This document shows positions 16,886 to 26,170 of a DNA stretch of 64,000 nucleotides, in pieces. A program made the translations under genes and the position numbers. This DNA is from Actinomadura alba (lineage in GTDB: Bacteria > Actinomycetota > Actinomycetes > Streptosporangiales > Streptosporangiaceae), in contig NZ_JABVEC010000004.1 of assembly GCF_014323705.1 (NCBI RefSeq), positions 186,001-250,000 of the forward strand, written 5' to 3'. The notes under the pieces were generated by a model, which saw only the letters and a list, made by a program, of their open reading frames with translations, was not told where the DNA came from and searched no databases. The stretch's first letter is position 1. Each line of letters begins with the position of its first letter.

Positions 16886-18370
16886 TTACGGGCGAAGCGT
16901 CTCGGCCAGCGCCGTCACGGCGTCGGTGAAGATCTTCGCGGGCGGCGACACAAGTCCCGCGCCGACCTGGCCGGTGCCCGCGACCCGCCCCGCGATACCG
17001 GTGTTGACGACCGGGAGGATCCCGGTGCGGGCCACCAGGGTGGCGTCGATACCGGTGGGGGTGCCGCGGAACGACAGGATCGGCACCTGGAACACCGGGT
17101 TCTCCGCGAGGGTGATCTCGTACATCCGCTGGGTCGCGGCCAGTGCGTCGGGCACCTCGCCGCCGATGAAACGGACGATCGCGGGGGCCGCCGCCATCGC
17201 GAACCCCCCGAGCCCGGTGGTCTCGGTGATGGTGGAGTCACCGATGTCGGGGTTGGCGTCGCCCGGGCCGTACGAGCCCAGGTAGAGACCGTCGGGAACC
17301 CCGGCCGGGCCGGTGAACCACCGGTCACCGGTGCCGGAGAGCTGGATGCCGAAGTCGGTGCCGTTACGCGCCATCGCCACCACCAGGCTCGATCCCGGCA
17401 CGTCGCGGGCGGCGTCGGCGGCGCCCTTGCCCGCGGCCATCGCGAGATTGAGGAAGAAGTGGTCGTTGCCGCCGATGAAGCGCAGCACCTCGGCACCGCC
17501 CTCGACCTCGGCGAGGTCGGCCGCCAGTTCCCGGACGAACAGCGAGGTGGCGGCCCGGTTGCGGTTGTGCAGTTCGTCGCCCATCTGCAGCGCCTGGGCC
17601 ATGATGGCCTTCAGGTCGACGGGACCGTGCCGGCGGATCGCCGCGCGCAGGGCCGGGCCGAGCACCGCGGACATCCAGTGCAGCCGGTCGACGACCTCCG
17701 GGCCGTACGCGCCATAGCGCAGCACCTTGCCGAGGCCCTCGTTCAGTGAGCAGAACGCGGTGCCACCGTGCTCGGCGTCCTCGATGACGAACATCCACAT
17801 CGAGGGCCCGACGACGCCCGCCATCGGGCCGACCGTGCGGTGGTGGTGGCAGGAGTCGAGCGTCACCGGCCCGGCGTCGCCGCGGGCGAGCCGCCGCTCC
17901 GCCGCCTCGGGGTCATCGGCCAGGCCCTCGGCGAGCATGGCGCCGATGAGGGCTCCCCGCATCGGGCCCGACGCCCGTTCCCAGGTCACCGGCGGGCCGG
18001 CGTGGAAGAAGGTGCCCGCGGTCAGGCCCAGTGCCTCGCCGGCGGGCCGTACGTCGACGAGGTGCGGGCGTGAGGCGAGCAACCGCTTCACCGCGGTCGC
18101 GTTGGCCGCGGCGTGCTTCGGATGGCCGAGCACGGTGGCGAGGGGCTCGGTCGCGCCCGGCACCGGTGGCCGCCAGTCCACGCTCTCCACCGGCACGGCC
18201 TGCTGGGCCAGGGCATCGGTGAGCACGGGGGTGCCTGCCGCGACGATCCCCGGCTCGCGGTTCAACAGGCCGCCGAGCCTCGCGCCGCGCTGGTCGCCGA
18301 TCGGATGTGACGCGGCTGCCGCTTGCGGCGGGTCGGCGACGACGCTGAGGTCGGCGGGCTCCTGGGGCAT
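16886..18370 (-). CDS. DUF1116 / YlbE (AllG)-type subunit of oxamate carbamoyltransferase
   Basis: 494 residues, the usual length of DUF1116. Typical segments are DVRPAGEALGLTAGTFFHAG, LDSCHHHRTVGPMAG (172-186) and FIGGNDHFFLNLAMAAGK. In Escherichia coli the homologue YlbE (AllG) acts with FdrA (AllF) and YlbF (AllH) as an oxamate carbamoyltransferase, which converts oxalurate plus phosphate to oxamate and carbamoyl phosphate at the end of anaerobic allantoin degradation. This is the last of three genes in that set on the minus strand, 35 bp after fdrA. ATG 18370 has an AAGGG site. Upstream in-frame codons belong to the fdrA region and are not part of it. Confidence 0.85.
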   Translation of the reverse strand: MPQEPADLSVVADPPQAAAASHPIGDQRGARLGGLLNREPGIVAAGTPVLTDALAQQAVPVESVDWRPPVPGATEPLATVLGHPKHAAANATAVKRLLASRPHLVDVRPAGEALGLTAGTFFHAGPPVTWERASGPMRGALIGAMLAEGLADDPEAAERRLARGDAGPVTLDSCHHHRTVGPMAGVVGPSMWMFVIEDAEHGGTAFCSLNEGLGKVLRYGAYGPEVVDRLHWMSAVLGPALRAAIRRHGPVDLKAIMAQALQMGDELHNRNRAATSLFVRELAADLAEVEGGAEVLRFIGGNDHFFLNLAMAAGKGAADAARDVPGSSLVVAMARNGTDFGIQLSGTGDRWFTGPAGVPDGLYLGSYGPGDANPDIGDSTITETTGLGGFAMAAAPAIVRFIGGEVPDALAATQRMYEITLAENPVFQVPILSFRGTPTGIDATLVARTGILPVVNTGIAGRVAGTGQVGAGLVSPPAKIFTDAVTALAETLRP

Positions 18371-18405
18371 GGTCAAGACCCTTCGGTGGCTGTCAACGGT
18401 CCTGA

Positions 18406-19920
18406 TCACGGTCCTTGAACGAGGCCGGCGGCGTGCCGGGCGGCGGTCGCGTTGGAGCAGAAGACCGCCGCTCCGGCGTCCCGCAGCGCGGCCGCCTGGG
18501 CGTCGCGGTCCTGCGGGTCGGCGGCGGTGCCGCACAGCGACACCACCACGGCGAGATCGCCGTCGCGGGACGCCAGGGCGTCTTCGATCGCGGGGGCGAG
18601 GAGCGCGGCCGGGTCCGGCTCGGCGCCATACCCGAGCACGACGTCGAGCAGCAGCACCGCGCACGATGGATCGGCCGCCTCGGCGGCGAGCCGTTCCAGC
18701 CGCAGGGCTGGATCGATCATCGGGTGCGCCCGGCCTGCGGTGAACTCGTCGGCCCCGAAGTCGATCATGCAGTGGCCGGTGGACGCCTGCCCGTGCGTCC
18801 ACGCGGGCTCGCCGGTGGCCGTGCGCCGGAGGTTCGAGCCGATGGGGCCCAGCGCGTCCGTCGCGATGAGCATGGCCTCCTCGCACAGGGTGCCGCCCGC
18901 GAACAGGCCGCGCACGAACCCCGGCGCCGGTGCCTGCGCGACGGGGGCCGGCCAGTGCGGCCACGCGGGTACCGGCCGGCCGAGCGCGCGCAGGGCGCGT
19001 TCGGCGACCGCCGTGAGGTCGTCCTCGTCCTGCTCGAGCAGGGCGAACAGCACCGGGGTGCTCAGCCGCCGCACCGCCTCGCGGATCAGGCCGGCGACCC
19101 GCTGCGAGGGCGGCTTGGACACGATGATGATGAGCTCGGTCGCCGGATCCGCGTCGAGCGCGGCGAGCGCCTGCAGGGTGGACCGGCCGCTGACCGTGGC
19201 CGACAGGTCACGGCCGCCGACGCCCAGCGCGTGGCTGATGCCGACCCCCGCGGTGTCGAGCAGCGACATGAGCTGCTGTGACCCGGTGCCGGACGCGGCG
19301 ACGAGCCCGACCGGCCCCGGCCGGACGGCGTTGGCGAAGCCCAGGCCCGCGCCTCCCACGACCGCCGTGCCGCAGTCAGGCCCCATGACCAGCAGATCCA
19401 GGCGGGCCGCCGCGTCCTTGAGCGCGACCTCCTCCTCGACCGGCATGTTGTCACTGAAGATCATGACGCTCAGTCCCGCGGTCAGGGCGTCCATCGCCTC
19501 CATGAAGGCGTACGGGCCCGGCACCGACACCAGCGCCAGCGTGGCGTCGATCCGGCCGGCCGCCGACCCGATGGTGCGGGCCGGGGGGACGGTGCCGAGG
19601 CCCTGTGCGGAGACCTTCGCGCTCGAGGCGTCGGTGAGCAGCACGTCGAGGGCCTCGCGGGCGTCGGCGAGCACGGTCTGGTCCACGGCACGGATCGCCA
19701 CGAGGAGGTCACCGGGCCCGACGTCCTGCGGAGGGTCGAAACCCATCTGGGTGAGCAGGTCCCGGTTGAGCTCGGTCGCCATCGCGGTGAGCGCGTGGCT
19801 CACCTCGGCGCGCGCGCTCAGCTGCCGGCTCACCCGCATCAGGGTGACCGAGTCGTAGTAAACACCGCGGCGCGCCTCGACATGGGTGCTCATGGCGGGC
19901 TCTACGGGCTCGGCCGTCAC
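18406..19920 (-). CDS. fdrA: FdrA (AllF)-type subunit, succinyl-CoA synthetase-like fold
   Basis: 504 residues. FdrA proteins are built like a fused succinyl-CoA synthetase. Visible landmarks are PDCGTAVVGG (181-190), the nucleotide or CoA loop GTGSQQL (211-217) and GISHALGVGGRDL (227-239), which carries the histidine equivalent. With the DUF1116 and DUF2877 proteins it forms the oxamate carbamoyltransferase of allantoin catabolism in enterobacteria. The GTG start overlaps the stop of the upstream DUF2877 gene (GTGA), with a GGAAGG site eight bases before it, so translation is coupled. ATG 19893 is a weaker alternative without a ribosome site. Confidence 0.87.
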   Translation of the reverse strand: MTAEPVEPAMSTHVEARRGVYYDSVTLMRVSRQLSARAEVSHALTAMATELNRDLLTQMGFDPPQDVGPGDLLVAIRAVDQTVLADAREALDVLLTDASSAKVSAQGLGTVPPARTIGSAAGRIDATLALVSVPGPYAFMEAMDALTAGLSVMIFSDNMPVEEEVALKDAAARLDLLVMGPDCGTAVVGGAGLGFANAVRPGPVGLVAASGTGSQQLMSLLDTAGVGISHALGVGGRDLSATVSGRSTLQALAALDADPATELIIIVSKPPSQRVAGLIREAVRRLSTPVLFALLEQDEDDLTAVAERALRALGRPVPAWPHWPAPVAQAPAPGFVRGLFAGGTLCEEAMLIATDALGPIGSNLRRTATGEPAWTHGQASTGHCMIDFGADEFTAGRAHPMIDPALRLERLAAEAADPSCAVLLLDVVLGYGAEPDPAALLAPAIEDALASRDGDLAVVVSLCGTAADPQDRDAQAAALRDAGAAVFCSNATAARHAAGLVQGP

Positions 19921-20873
19921 GCGGTCGCCTTCCGCCGCCCGGCCGCCGGGGTGGCCAGCGCGAGAGTGGCCCGGCAGCCGGCGAGCAGCCCCCAGCTCAG
20001 GTCGGCGCCGGAGGTGTGCCCGACGCCGAGCAGCCGGCGTACGGCGGGGCGCAGCGGGGCCTGCCCGGCGATCCCGCGCAGCACCGCCGCCACCTCGGCG
20101 CCGGCCTGCCCGCGGGACGCGCAGTGCAGCAGGGTCGCGGCCAGTGCGGTCGTCCGGGTGTCGGCGTGCGCGGTGACCGCGGCGCCGAGCCAGTCGGCCA
20201 GCCGGACCGCCGGATCGCCGCCGTGCACGGCGCCGCCGAACAGGCGCAGGGAGAGGAGCAGCCCGGCGAGGATGTCGTCACCCGTCGGCGTGAGCCCGGG
20301 GCCCAGGCCGACGATCCGTTCGGCGGCGTCGACGGCGTGCGCCAGGTCGCCGTCCGCGCAGCGGTCCGCGAGCAGCCCCGGGCCGGGATGGTCGGCGAGC
20401 CCGCACCTCTCCTCGGCCGTCTCGGCCGCGAGGGCGAGAGCGCCGTGGGTGAGCTGGGGCAGGGACACCGGTCCGAGCACCGGTGAGGGATCCCACCAGC
20501 GCCGGGTCCGCACCTGGATCCGCAGACGCGGCGCCGGCCCGCCCTGTCCGGCCCCGCTGACCTCGACGACGCCGTCGCCGACCCAGGCGTCGTCGCCCTC
20601 CCGTACCGCGGCGAACGGCAGGTCCCGGCTGGTCGCGGCCACGACGATCGCGTTCGGCAGCCGTACGGCGTCCGAGCCCACCACGGCGAGGACCCGTGGT
20701 TCGGTGGCCGAGCGCAGCTCGACGTAGACGGCGGACGGAAAGGCCGCGATGACCCGTGCCGCACTGCGTGGGCGGTCGAGCAGTTCGCGGAGCGTGAGGC
20801 TCGCGACTCCCGCCACCGGCGACCTTGCCGGGCCGGGCGGTGCGAGAGGCTCGCGTACGACGGTCGAGGTCAC
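19917..20873 (-). CDS. DUF2877 (AllH/YlbF)-type subunit
   Basis: 318 residues. The DUF2877 signature is the glycine-rich loop GLGPGLTPTGDDILAG (189-204). The homologue YlbF (AllH) is the third component of oxamate carbamoyltransferase in Escherichia coli. It is the first gene of the minus-strand operon AllH-FdrA-AllG, divergent from the pucR-type regulator. The GTG at 20873 has a strong GGAGG site eight bases upstream; the longer in-frame extension upstream crosses the intergenic promoter region and does not look like protein. Confidence 0.83.
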   Translation of the reverse strand: MTSTVVREPLAPPGPARSPVAGVASLTLRELLDRPRSAARVIAAFPSAVYVELRSATEPRVLAVVGSDAVRLPNAIVVAATSRDLPFAAVREGDDAWVGDGVVEVSGAGQGGPAPRLRIQVRTRRWWDPSPVLGPVSLPQLTHGALALAAETAEERCGLADHPGPGLLADRCADGDLAHAVDAAERIVGLGPGLTPTGDDILAGLLLSLRLFGGAVHGGDPAVRLADWLGAAVTAHADTRTTALAATLLHCASRGQAGAEVAAVLRGIAGQAPLRPAVRRLLGVGHTSGADLSWGLLAGCRATLALATPAAGRRKATA

Positions 20874-21056
20874 GATGCGGCCCTCCAGCGGTGTCCCTCG
20901 TCGGGCGGCCCGCCGGCCGGGACCACGTCCCGGCTGAGGGATCGGGCGATGAGCGGGCGTTGCGCGGGCAACGGACGATGAACGGACATGGACTCCATTG
21001 GTGGCGAACGTAAACGGCGGCCGCCTCTCACCGTATGGAGAAAGATGCCAAGAATG

Positions 21057-21117
21057 CTTGTCATCGTTCGTATTTCTTGTCAGTGTTGATCGCGGATCGG
21101 TAGCGATCATGATGTTT
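21057..21117. promoter_or_regulatory. Divergent control region between AllH operon and pucR
   Basis: The 281-bp gap 20874-21154 is AT-richer than its surroundings near 21040-21120. It holds two direct CTTGTCA repeats (21057-21063 and 21076-21082) and an imperfect GATCGCGGATCGGTAGCGATC-like inverted repeat (21089-21109, split here only as arms GATCGC and GCGATC). These are candidate PucR sites; exact promoters were not resolved. Confidence 0.35.
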
Positions 21118-21154
21118 CGGGCGATGTGTGCATAAGAGGCCAGGTGACCCCTGC

Positions 21155-22885
21155 ATGATCTACACTCCCGCCGAGCCCAGCCCACCCGCGCTGAGGCTCG
21201 CGAGCACCGGAACGCTTACATACGGTCTGTCGGTCGGAGAGGTTCTCGGCGTCTCGACCCTCGCAGGCGCCCGTCTGATCGCCGGAGCGTCCGGACTCGA
21301 TCGGATCGTCCAGCGCCTCAACGTCATGGAAGTGCCGGACATCCTCGCGTGGGTCAAACCGCACGAACTCCTGCTGACCACCGGCTACCCGCTGCGGAAC
21401 ACACCGCAGTCGCTGGGACGCCTGGTGACCGACCTCGACGAGCGCGGTCTGGCCGCGCTGGCCATCAAGCTCGGCCGCTACCTCGACGAACTCCCGGTCG
21501 AGATGATCGAGCAGGCCGACCGGCTCGGCTTTCCCCTGATCCTCCTGCCCAACGACGTCGGCTTCGACGACATCCTCAACCAGGTCCTCACCGACATCCT
21601 GAACCGGCAGGCGGCGATCCTCGCCCGCACTGAGGAGGTGCATCGCGCGCTCGTGCAGATCGTGCTCGGGGGCGGAGGACTCCAGGACGTGATCGACGAG
21701 GTGGCGACCCTGTTCGACGTCGCGGTCATCGCCGTCGACGGCGACCGCCGGATGCTCGCGGGCGCGGGTCCGGAGGAGCACGTCAAGGCCGTGTGCGCCG
21801 CCTGGGTCGACGGCCCGGGCTGGTCTGCGGCGCAGCCCGGCTTTGGCGGCAACGGCGACCACGTCGTCGTCCCCGTCGTCGCCGGCGGCTTCGACCACGG
21901 CCGGATCATCGCCTACAGCGCCAGTGGCGCGCTCCGCGAGACCGACGTCGGCATCCTCGAGCGCGCCGCCACGGTCGCCGCGCTGGTCATCACCAAGCAG
22001 CAGGCCGTGGCCGCGGTCGAGAGCAAGTACCGCGCGGATTTCCTGCGCGACATCCTGGCCGGCCGGGCGGGTGCCGACGACCGCGTCATCGCCCACTGCG
22101 CCGGGTTCGGCTGGGACCTCGACCGTCCGGTGGCGGTGGCGGTCGCCGAGCTCGACTCCGACGGCCGGAGCGGCGGCACCGCCGAGACCCGCCTCGGCCG
22201 CACCGACCGGGTGCCCGAGCCCCGCACCGAGGACGGCCGCGCGAAGGGCGGTGAGGAGCGGCAGGCACAGGACCGGCTGGCCGCGGCGTGGACGGCGGCC
22301 GTACGACGCCGGGACCCCAAGGCGGCGGTGGCCAGCTTCGCGCACGAGGTGGTCGCCGTGGTCGGGCTGTCCGGCGACGGCGACCTCGACGGCCTGGTCC
22401 GTGACGCGACCACCATGTTCGGCGAGCACCCGGGACGGCGGCGTACGTTCTCGACCGGCGTCAGCCGGGTGGTCGCCTGCCCGACGGCACTGCCGGAGGC
22501 GTACGAACAGGCGGTCAAGTCGGTGCGGGTCGGCCGGCAGCTGCACGGATTCGGCTCGCTGGCGCACTTCAACGAACTGGGGGTCTACCGCCTGCTCAGC
22601 CTGGTCGCCGACGCCGCGGAACTCCACGCGTTCGTGCGTGAGACGCTCGGCGAGCTGGCGGGGGACGACGACCCGGAGGCCGTCGACCTGCGCCGCACTC
22701 TGCAGGTGCTGCTGGAGACCAACCTCAACGTGGCCGAGACCGCGCGCCGGCTGCACTTCCACTACAACACGCTGCGGTACCGGATCGGGAAACTGGAGCG
22801 GATGCTCGGGGCGTTCACCGAGGACGCCCATCTGCGGCTCAACCTGACACTGGCCCTGCACGTGCTCCGCATGCGCGGGATCTGA
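21155..22885 (+). CDS. PucR-family transcriptional regulator of purine catabolism
   Basis: 576 residues. The N-terminal PucR sensory domain begins LSVGEVLGVSTLAGARLIAGASGLDR in shortened form (motif pieces SVGEVL and GASGLDR) with WVKPHELLLTTGYPL. A GGDEF-like CdaR domain occupies the middle. The C-terminal PucR helix-turn-helix reads NVAETARRLHFHYNTLRYRI (about 528-547). PucR proteins control purine and allantoin use genes. It is divergent from the AllH-FdrA-AllG operon and is followed by the permease, so it is the probable local regulator. ATG 21155 is chosen; an in-frame GTG at 21128 is possible. Confidence 0.85.
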   Translation: MIYTPAEPSPPALRLASTGTLTYGLSVGEVLGVSTLAGARLIAGASGLDRIVQRLNVMEVPDILAWVKPHELLLTTGYPLRNTPQSLGRLVTDLDERGLAALAIKLGRYLDELPVEMIEQADRLGFPLILLPNDVGFDDILNQVLTDILNRQAAILARTEEVHRALVQIVLGGGGLQDVIDEVATLFDVAVIAVDGDRRMLAGAGPEEHVKAVCAAWVDGPGWSAAQPGFGGNGDHVVVPVVAGGFDHGRIIAYSASGALRETDVGILERAATVAALVITKQQAVAAVESKYRADFLRDILAGRAGADDRVIAHCAGFGWDLDRPVAVAVAELDSDGRSGGTAETRLGRTDRVPEPRTEDGRAKGGEERQAQDRLAAAWTAAVRRRDPKAAVASFAHEVVAVVGLSGDGDLDGLVRDATTMFGEHPGRRRTFSTGVSRVVACPTALPEAYEQAVKSVRVGRQLHGFGSLAHFNELGVYRLLSLVADAAELHAFVRETLGELAGDDDPEAVDLRRTLQVLLETNLNVAETARRLHFHYNTLRYRIGKLERMLGAFTEDAHLRLNLTLALHVLRMRGI

Positions 22886-22897
22886 TCCATGCGCGGT

Positions 22898-22933
22898 CCG
22901 TTCCCCCGGGCGCTCCGCGGCCCGGGGGAACGG
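22898..22933 (+). terminator. Terminator of pucR gene
   Basis: A perfect 13-bp stem (CCGTTCCCCCGGG and complement) with a ten-base loop, 12 bases after the stop at 22885. Confidence 0.75.
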
Positions 22934-22971
22934 CCTCGCACGGCGCCCGGGGCCGGGTCGATGTGTTCAGT

Positions 22972-22998
22972 TGCCAACCCGTATCGAGGGCTTTGGCA
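22972..22998. promoter_or_regulatory. Possible operator before permease gene
   Basis: Inverted arms TGCCAA (22972-22977) and TTGGCA (22993-22998) separated by 15 bases, upstream of the NCS2 permease. Spacing would suit a dimeric regulator, but six-base arms can arise by chance in 200 bp. Confidence 0.2.
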
Positions 22999-23114
22999 GG
23001 TGTCGACGGTGCCCGCCGGCCGGGGTACATCTAACTTGCCCGCATGACGCGGGACCGTCGCGGCGGGTCGACGATCGGGGACGAGGGCCTGCCACCGAGC
23101 CTGAGGAGGCCGTG

Positions 23115-24635
23115 ATGGCAGTGGGTTGGAAGGTCCATGGCGACGGGAAGAGCCCCGCGCCGGGGCAGGTGGTCAGGCCCGACGAACGGCTGAGCTGGCC
23201 GCGAACGGCAGGGCTGGGCGCCCAGCACGTCATCGCCATGTTCGGCGCCACGTTCGTGTTCCCCATCATCATGGGGCTCGACCCGAACCTCGCGGTGATG
23301 ATGTCGGGCGTCGCCACGATCGTCTTCCTGCTCATCACGCGTGGGAAGGTTCCGAGCTACCTGGGCACCAGCGCCTCGTTCGTGGGGGCGGTCGTCGCGA
23401 TCCGCGCGGCGGGCGGCACCAGTGCCACCGTCACCGGGGCGATCCTGGTGGCCGGCCTCGTGCTCGCGGCCGCGGGGCTGGCCGTCCACTTCCTCGGCAC
23501 CGACGTGATCCACAAGGTGTTCCCGCCGGTCGTGACCGGCGCTGTGGTGATGCTCATCGGGTTCGGCCTGGCGTTCGTCGTCGCCGACACGTACTGGCCG
23601 CAGGACCACTGGGTCGCGCTGGCCACCATGTGCTTCGTCTTCCTCATCATGGTGGTGTTCCGCGGGTTCATCGGCCGGATCGCGATCCTGCTCGGCCTGG
23701 TGTTCGGGTTCGTCCTGTCGTGGATCCTCGACCTGACGGCCGGGCCCATCACCTCGCTGGTCCCCGCGCTGGCGAAGGCCGCGCCGCATGACCGGGTGAG
23801 CTTCGACGGGGTGTCCGACGCCGACTGGGTCGGGCTGCCGGAGATGCACGCGCCCGACCTGAAGATGTCGGCGATTCTGCTCGCGCTGCCGGCCGTCATC
23901 GCGCTCATCGCCGAGAACACCGGCCACGTCAAGGCCGTCGGGGTGATGACCCGCACCGACCTCGACCCCGTCATCGGCCGGGCGGTGTTCGCCGACGGCG
24001 TGGGCACCGCCCTCACCAGCTCCGTCGGCGGCTCGCCGACGACGACGTACGCCGAGAACATCGGGGTCATGGCGGCCACCCGCGTGTACTCCACGGCCGC
24101 CTATTACATCGCCGCCGCCGTCGCGATCCTGTTCGGCCTGTGCCCGAAGTTCGGGGCGCTCGTGGCGGCCACGCCCGGCGGCGTCCTGGGCGGCATCACC
24201 GTGATCCTCTACGGAATGATCGGCCTGCTCGGCGCGAAGATCTGGATCGAGAGCCGGGTAGACTTCGCCGATCCGGTCAACATGGTGCCCGTGGCGGCGG
24301 GCGTCATCCTCGCCATCGGCCCGGTGGACCACAAGATCACTGACGACTTCGTCCTGTCCGGCATCGCGCTCGGCACGATCGTCGTGCTGGCCGGCTACCA
24401 CGCGCTGCGCGCCATCGCCCCGCGCGCGGACGCGGGGGAGGTCTCCTTGGGCGAGGCCGGTTTCGACGCCGGCGGACCCGGCAAGACCGGTCTCGACGAG
24501 GCAGAGGCCGGGGAACGCGCGACCGGAGGGCCTGGTGCCCGCGAGGAGGTGGCCGGTGAACCCGCGACGAGCGCCGTACCCGACCCGCCGCCGGGGCGCC
24601 CCGGCGACGATAAGACGCCGGGGAGCGGCGGCTGA
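23115..24635 (+). CDS. NCS2-family uracil/xanthine permease
   Basis: 506 residues with about 12-14 hydrophobic segments. NCS2 features include the start QHVIAMFGATFVFPIIMGL, the cytoplasmic-facing ALIAENTGHVKAVG helix with the conserved glutamate, and the signature GTALTSSVGGSPTTTYAENIG. Family members import uracil, xanthine or uric acid by proton symport. The last 80 residues form a soluble, charged, Gly/Glu/Pro-rich tail that is longer than usual. An AGGAGG site precedes ATG 23115; GTG 23112 is adjacent and in frame. The gene lies four bases from the FAD subunit gene, so uptake and oxidation are probably co-expressed. Confidence 0.9.
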   Translation: MAVGWKVHGDGKSPAPGQVVRPDERLSWPRTAGLGAQHVIAMFGATFVFPIIMGLDPNLAVMMSGVATIVFLLITRGKVPSYLGTSASFVGAVVAIRAAGGTSATVTGAILVAGLVLAAAGLAVHFLGTDVIHKVFPPVVTGAVVMLIGFGLAFVVADTYWPQDHWVALATMCFVFLIMVVFRGFIGRIAILLGLVFGFVLSWILDLTAGPITSLVPALAKAAPHDRVSFDGVSDADWVGLPEMHAPDLKMSAILLALPAVIALIAENTGHVKAVGVMTRTDLDPVIGRAVFADGVGTALTSSVGGSPTTTYAENIGVMAATRVYSTAAYYIAAAVAILFGLCPKFGALVAATPGGVLGGITVILYGMIGLLGAKIWIESRVDFADPVNMVPVAAGVILAIGPVDHKITDDFVLSGIALGTIVVLAGYHALRAIAPRADAGEVSLGEAGFDAGGPGKTGLDEAEAGERATGGPGAREEVAGEPATSAVPDPPPGRPGDDKTPGSGG

Positions 24636-24638
24636 CCT

Positions 24639-25513
24639 GTGAAGCCACCTCCCTTCGCCTATCACGCGCCGCGAGCCCTCGCCGAGGCCGTCGGCGCCCT
24701 CGCTGAGGCGGGCCCCGACGGCAAGGTCCTCGCGGGCGGGCAGAGCCTGATCCCGCTGCTCAACATGCGGCTCGCCGCGCCCGCCCGGATCGTGGACATC
24801 AACCGGCTCACCGAGCTCGACACCGTCGAGGTGACCGAGCGGGGCGTCCGCGTCGGCGCGCTGGCCCGGCACTCGAGGGTGCTGCGCTCTATCGAGGCGG
24901 CGCGTGCGCAGCCGCTGCTCACCGACGCGCTGCGCCATGTCGCCCATCCGGTGGTGCGCAATCGCGGCACGGTGGTGGGCAGTCTGGCCCACGCCGATCC
25001 GGCGGCCGAGCTCCCCGCCGTCCTCGCGGTGCTCGGCGGCAGCGTCGACGCCATGTCGGCGGGCGGACGTCGCACGATCCCCGCGGACGCGTTCTTCACC
25101 GGGCCCCTCGAATCCGCCCTGCGTCCCGGGGAACTGGCGGTGTCCGCCTTCTTCCCGGGGCTGCCTCCGTACGGAGGTGCCGCTTTCGGCGAGGTGACGC
25201 GGCGGCACGGGGACTACGCGCTCGTCGGGGTCGCGGCCGTGGTGGTCCTCGACGACGACCTCAGGGTCGCGTCGGCCCGCGCCGGTTATCTCAGCGTCGG
25301 GGCGACGCCGCTGGTCCTCGACCTCACCGAGGCGGCCGGCCGCCGGTCGCCGGGGTCGTGCGACTGGGCGGCCGTGGCGGCGCATGCCGAGAGCCTGGTC
25401 GATCCCGAGACCGACATCCACGCCGGCGCCGACTACCGAAGGCACCTGGCCGGTGTGCTCACCGAACGCGTCCTGCGCGCCGCCGCCGCGAACGCCCTGG
25501 AGAGAGGAGAACC

Positions 25514-25517
<4 letters not shown>
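24639..25517 (+). CDS. Xanthine dehydrogenase-family FAD-binding subunit
   Basis: 292 residues. The FAD-binding loops are AGGQSLIPLLNMRLAAPA and VVRNRGTVVGSLAHADPAAE, as in CoxM/XdhB/PaoB proteins, followed by the CO dehydrogenase flavoprotein C-terminal domain. It passes electrons from the iron-sulfur subunit to an acceptor. GTG start three bases after the permease stop; its own stop overlaps the start of the next gene (ATGA). Second gene of the permease-FAD-FeS-Mo operon. Confidence 0.92.

Positions 25518-26166
<649 letters not shown>

Positions 26167-26170
<4 letters not shown>

Noticed and set aside
23031..25445. 804-codon minus-strand open frame
   Set aside because: Antisense shadow of the permease and FAD subunit genes; the translation is Arg/His/Asp-rich without any recognisable domain.
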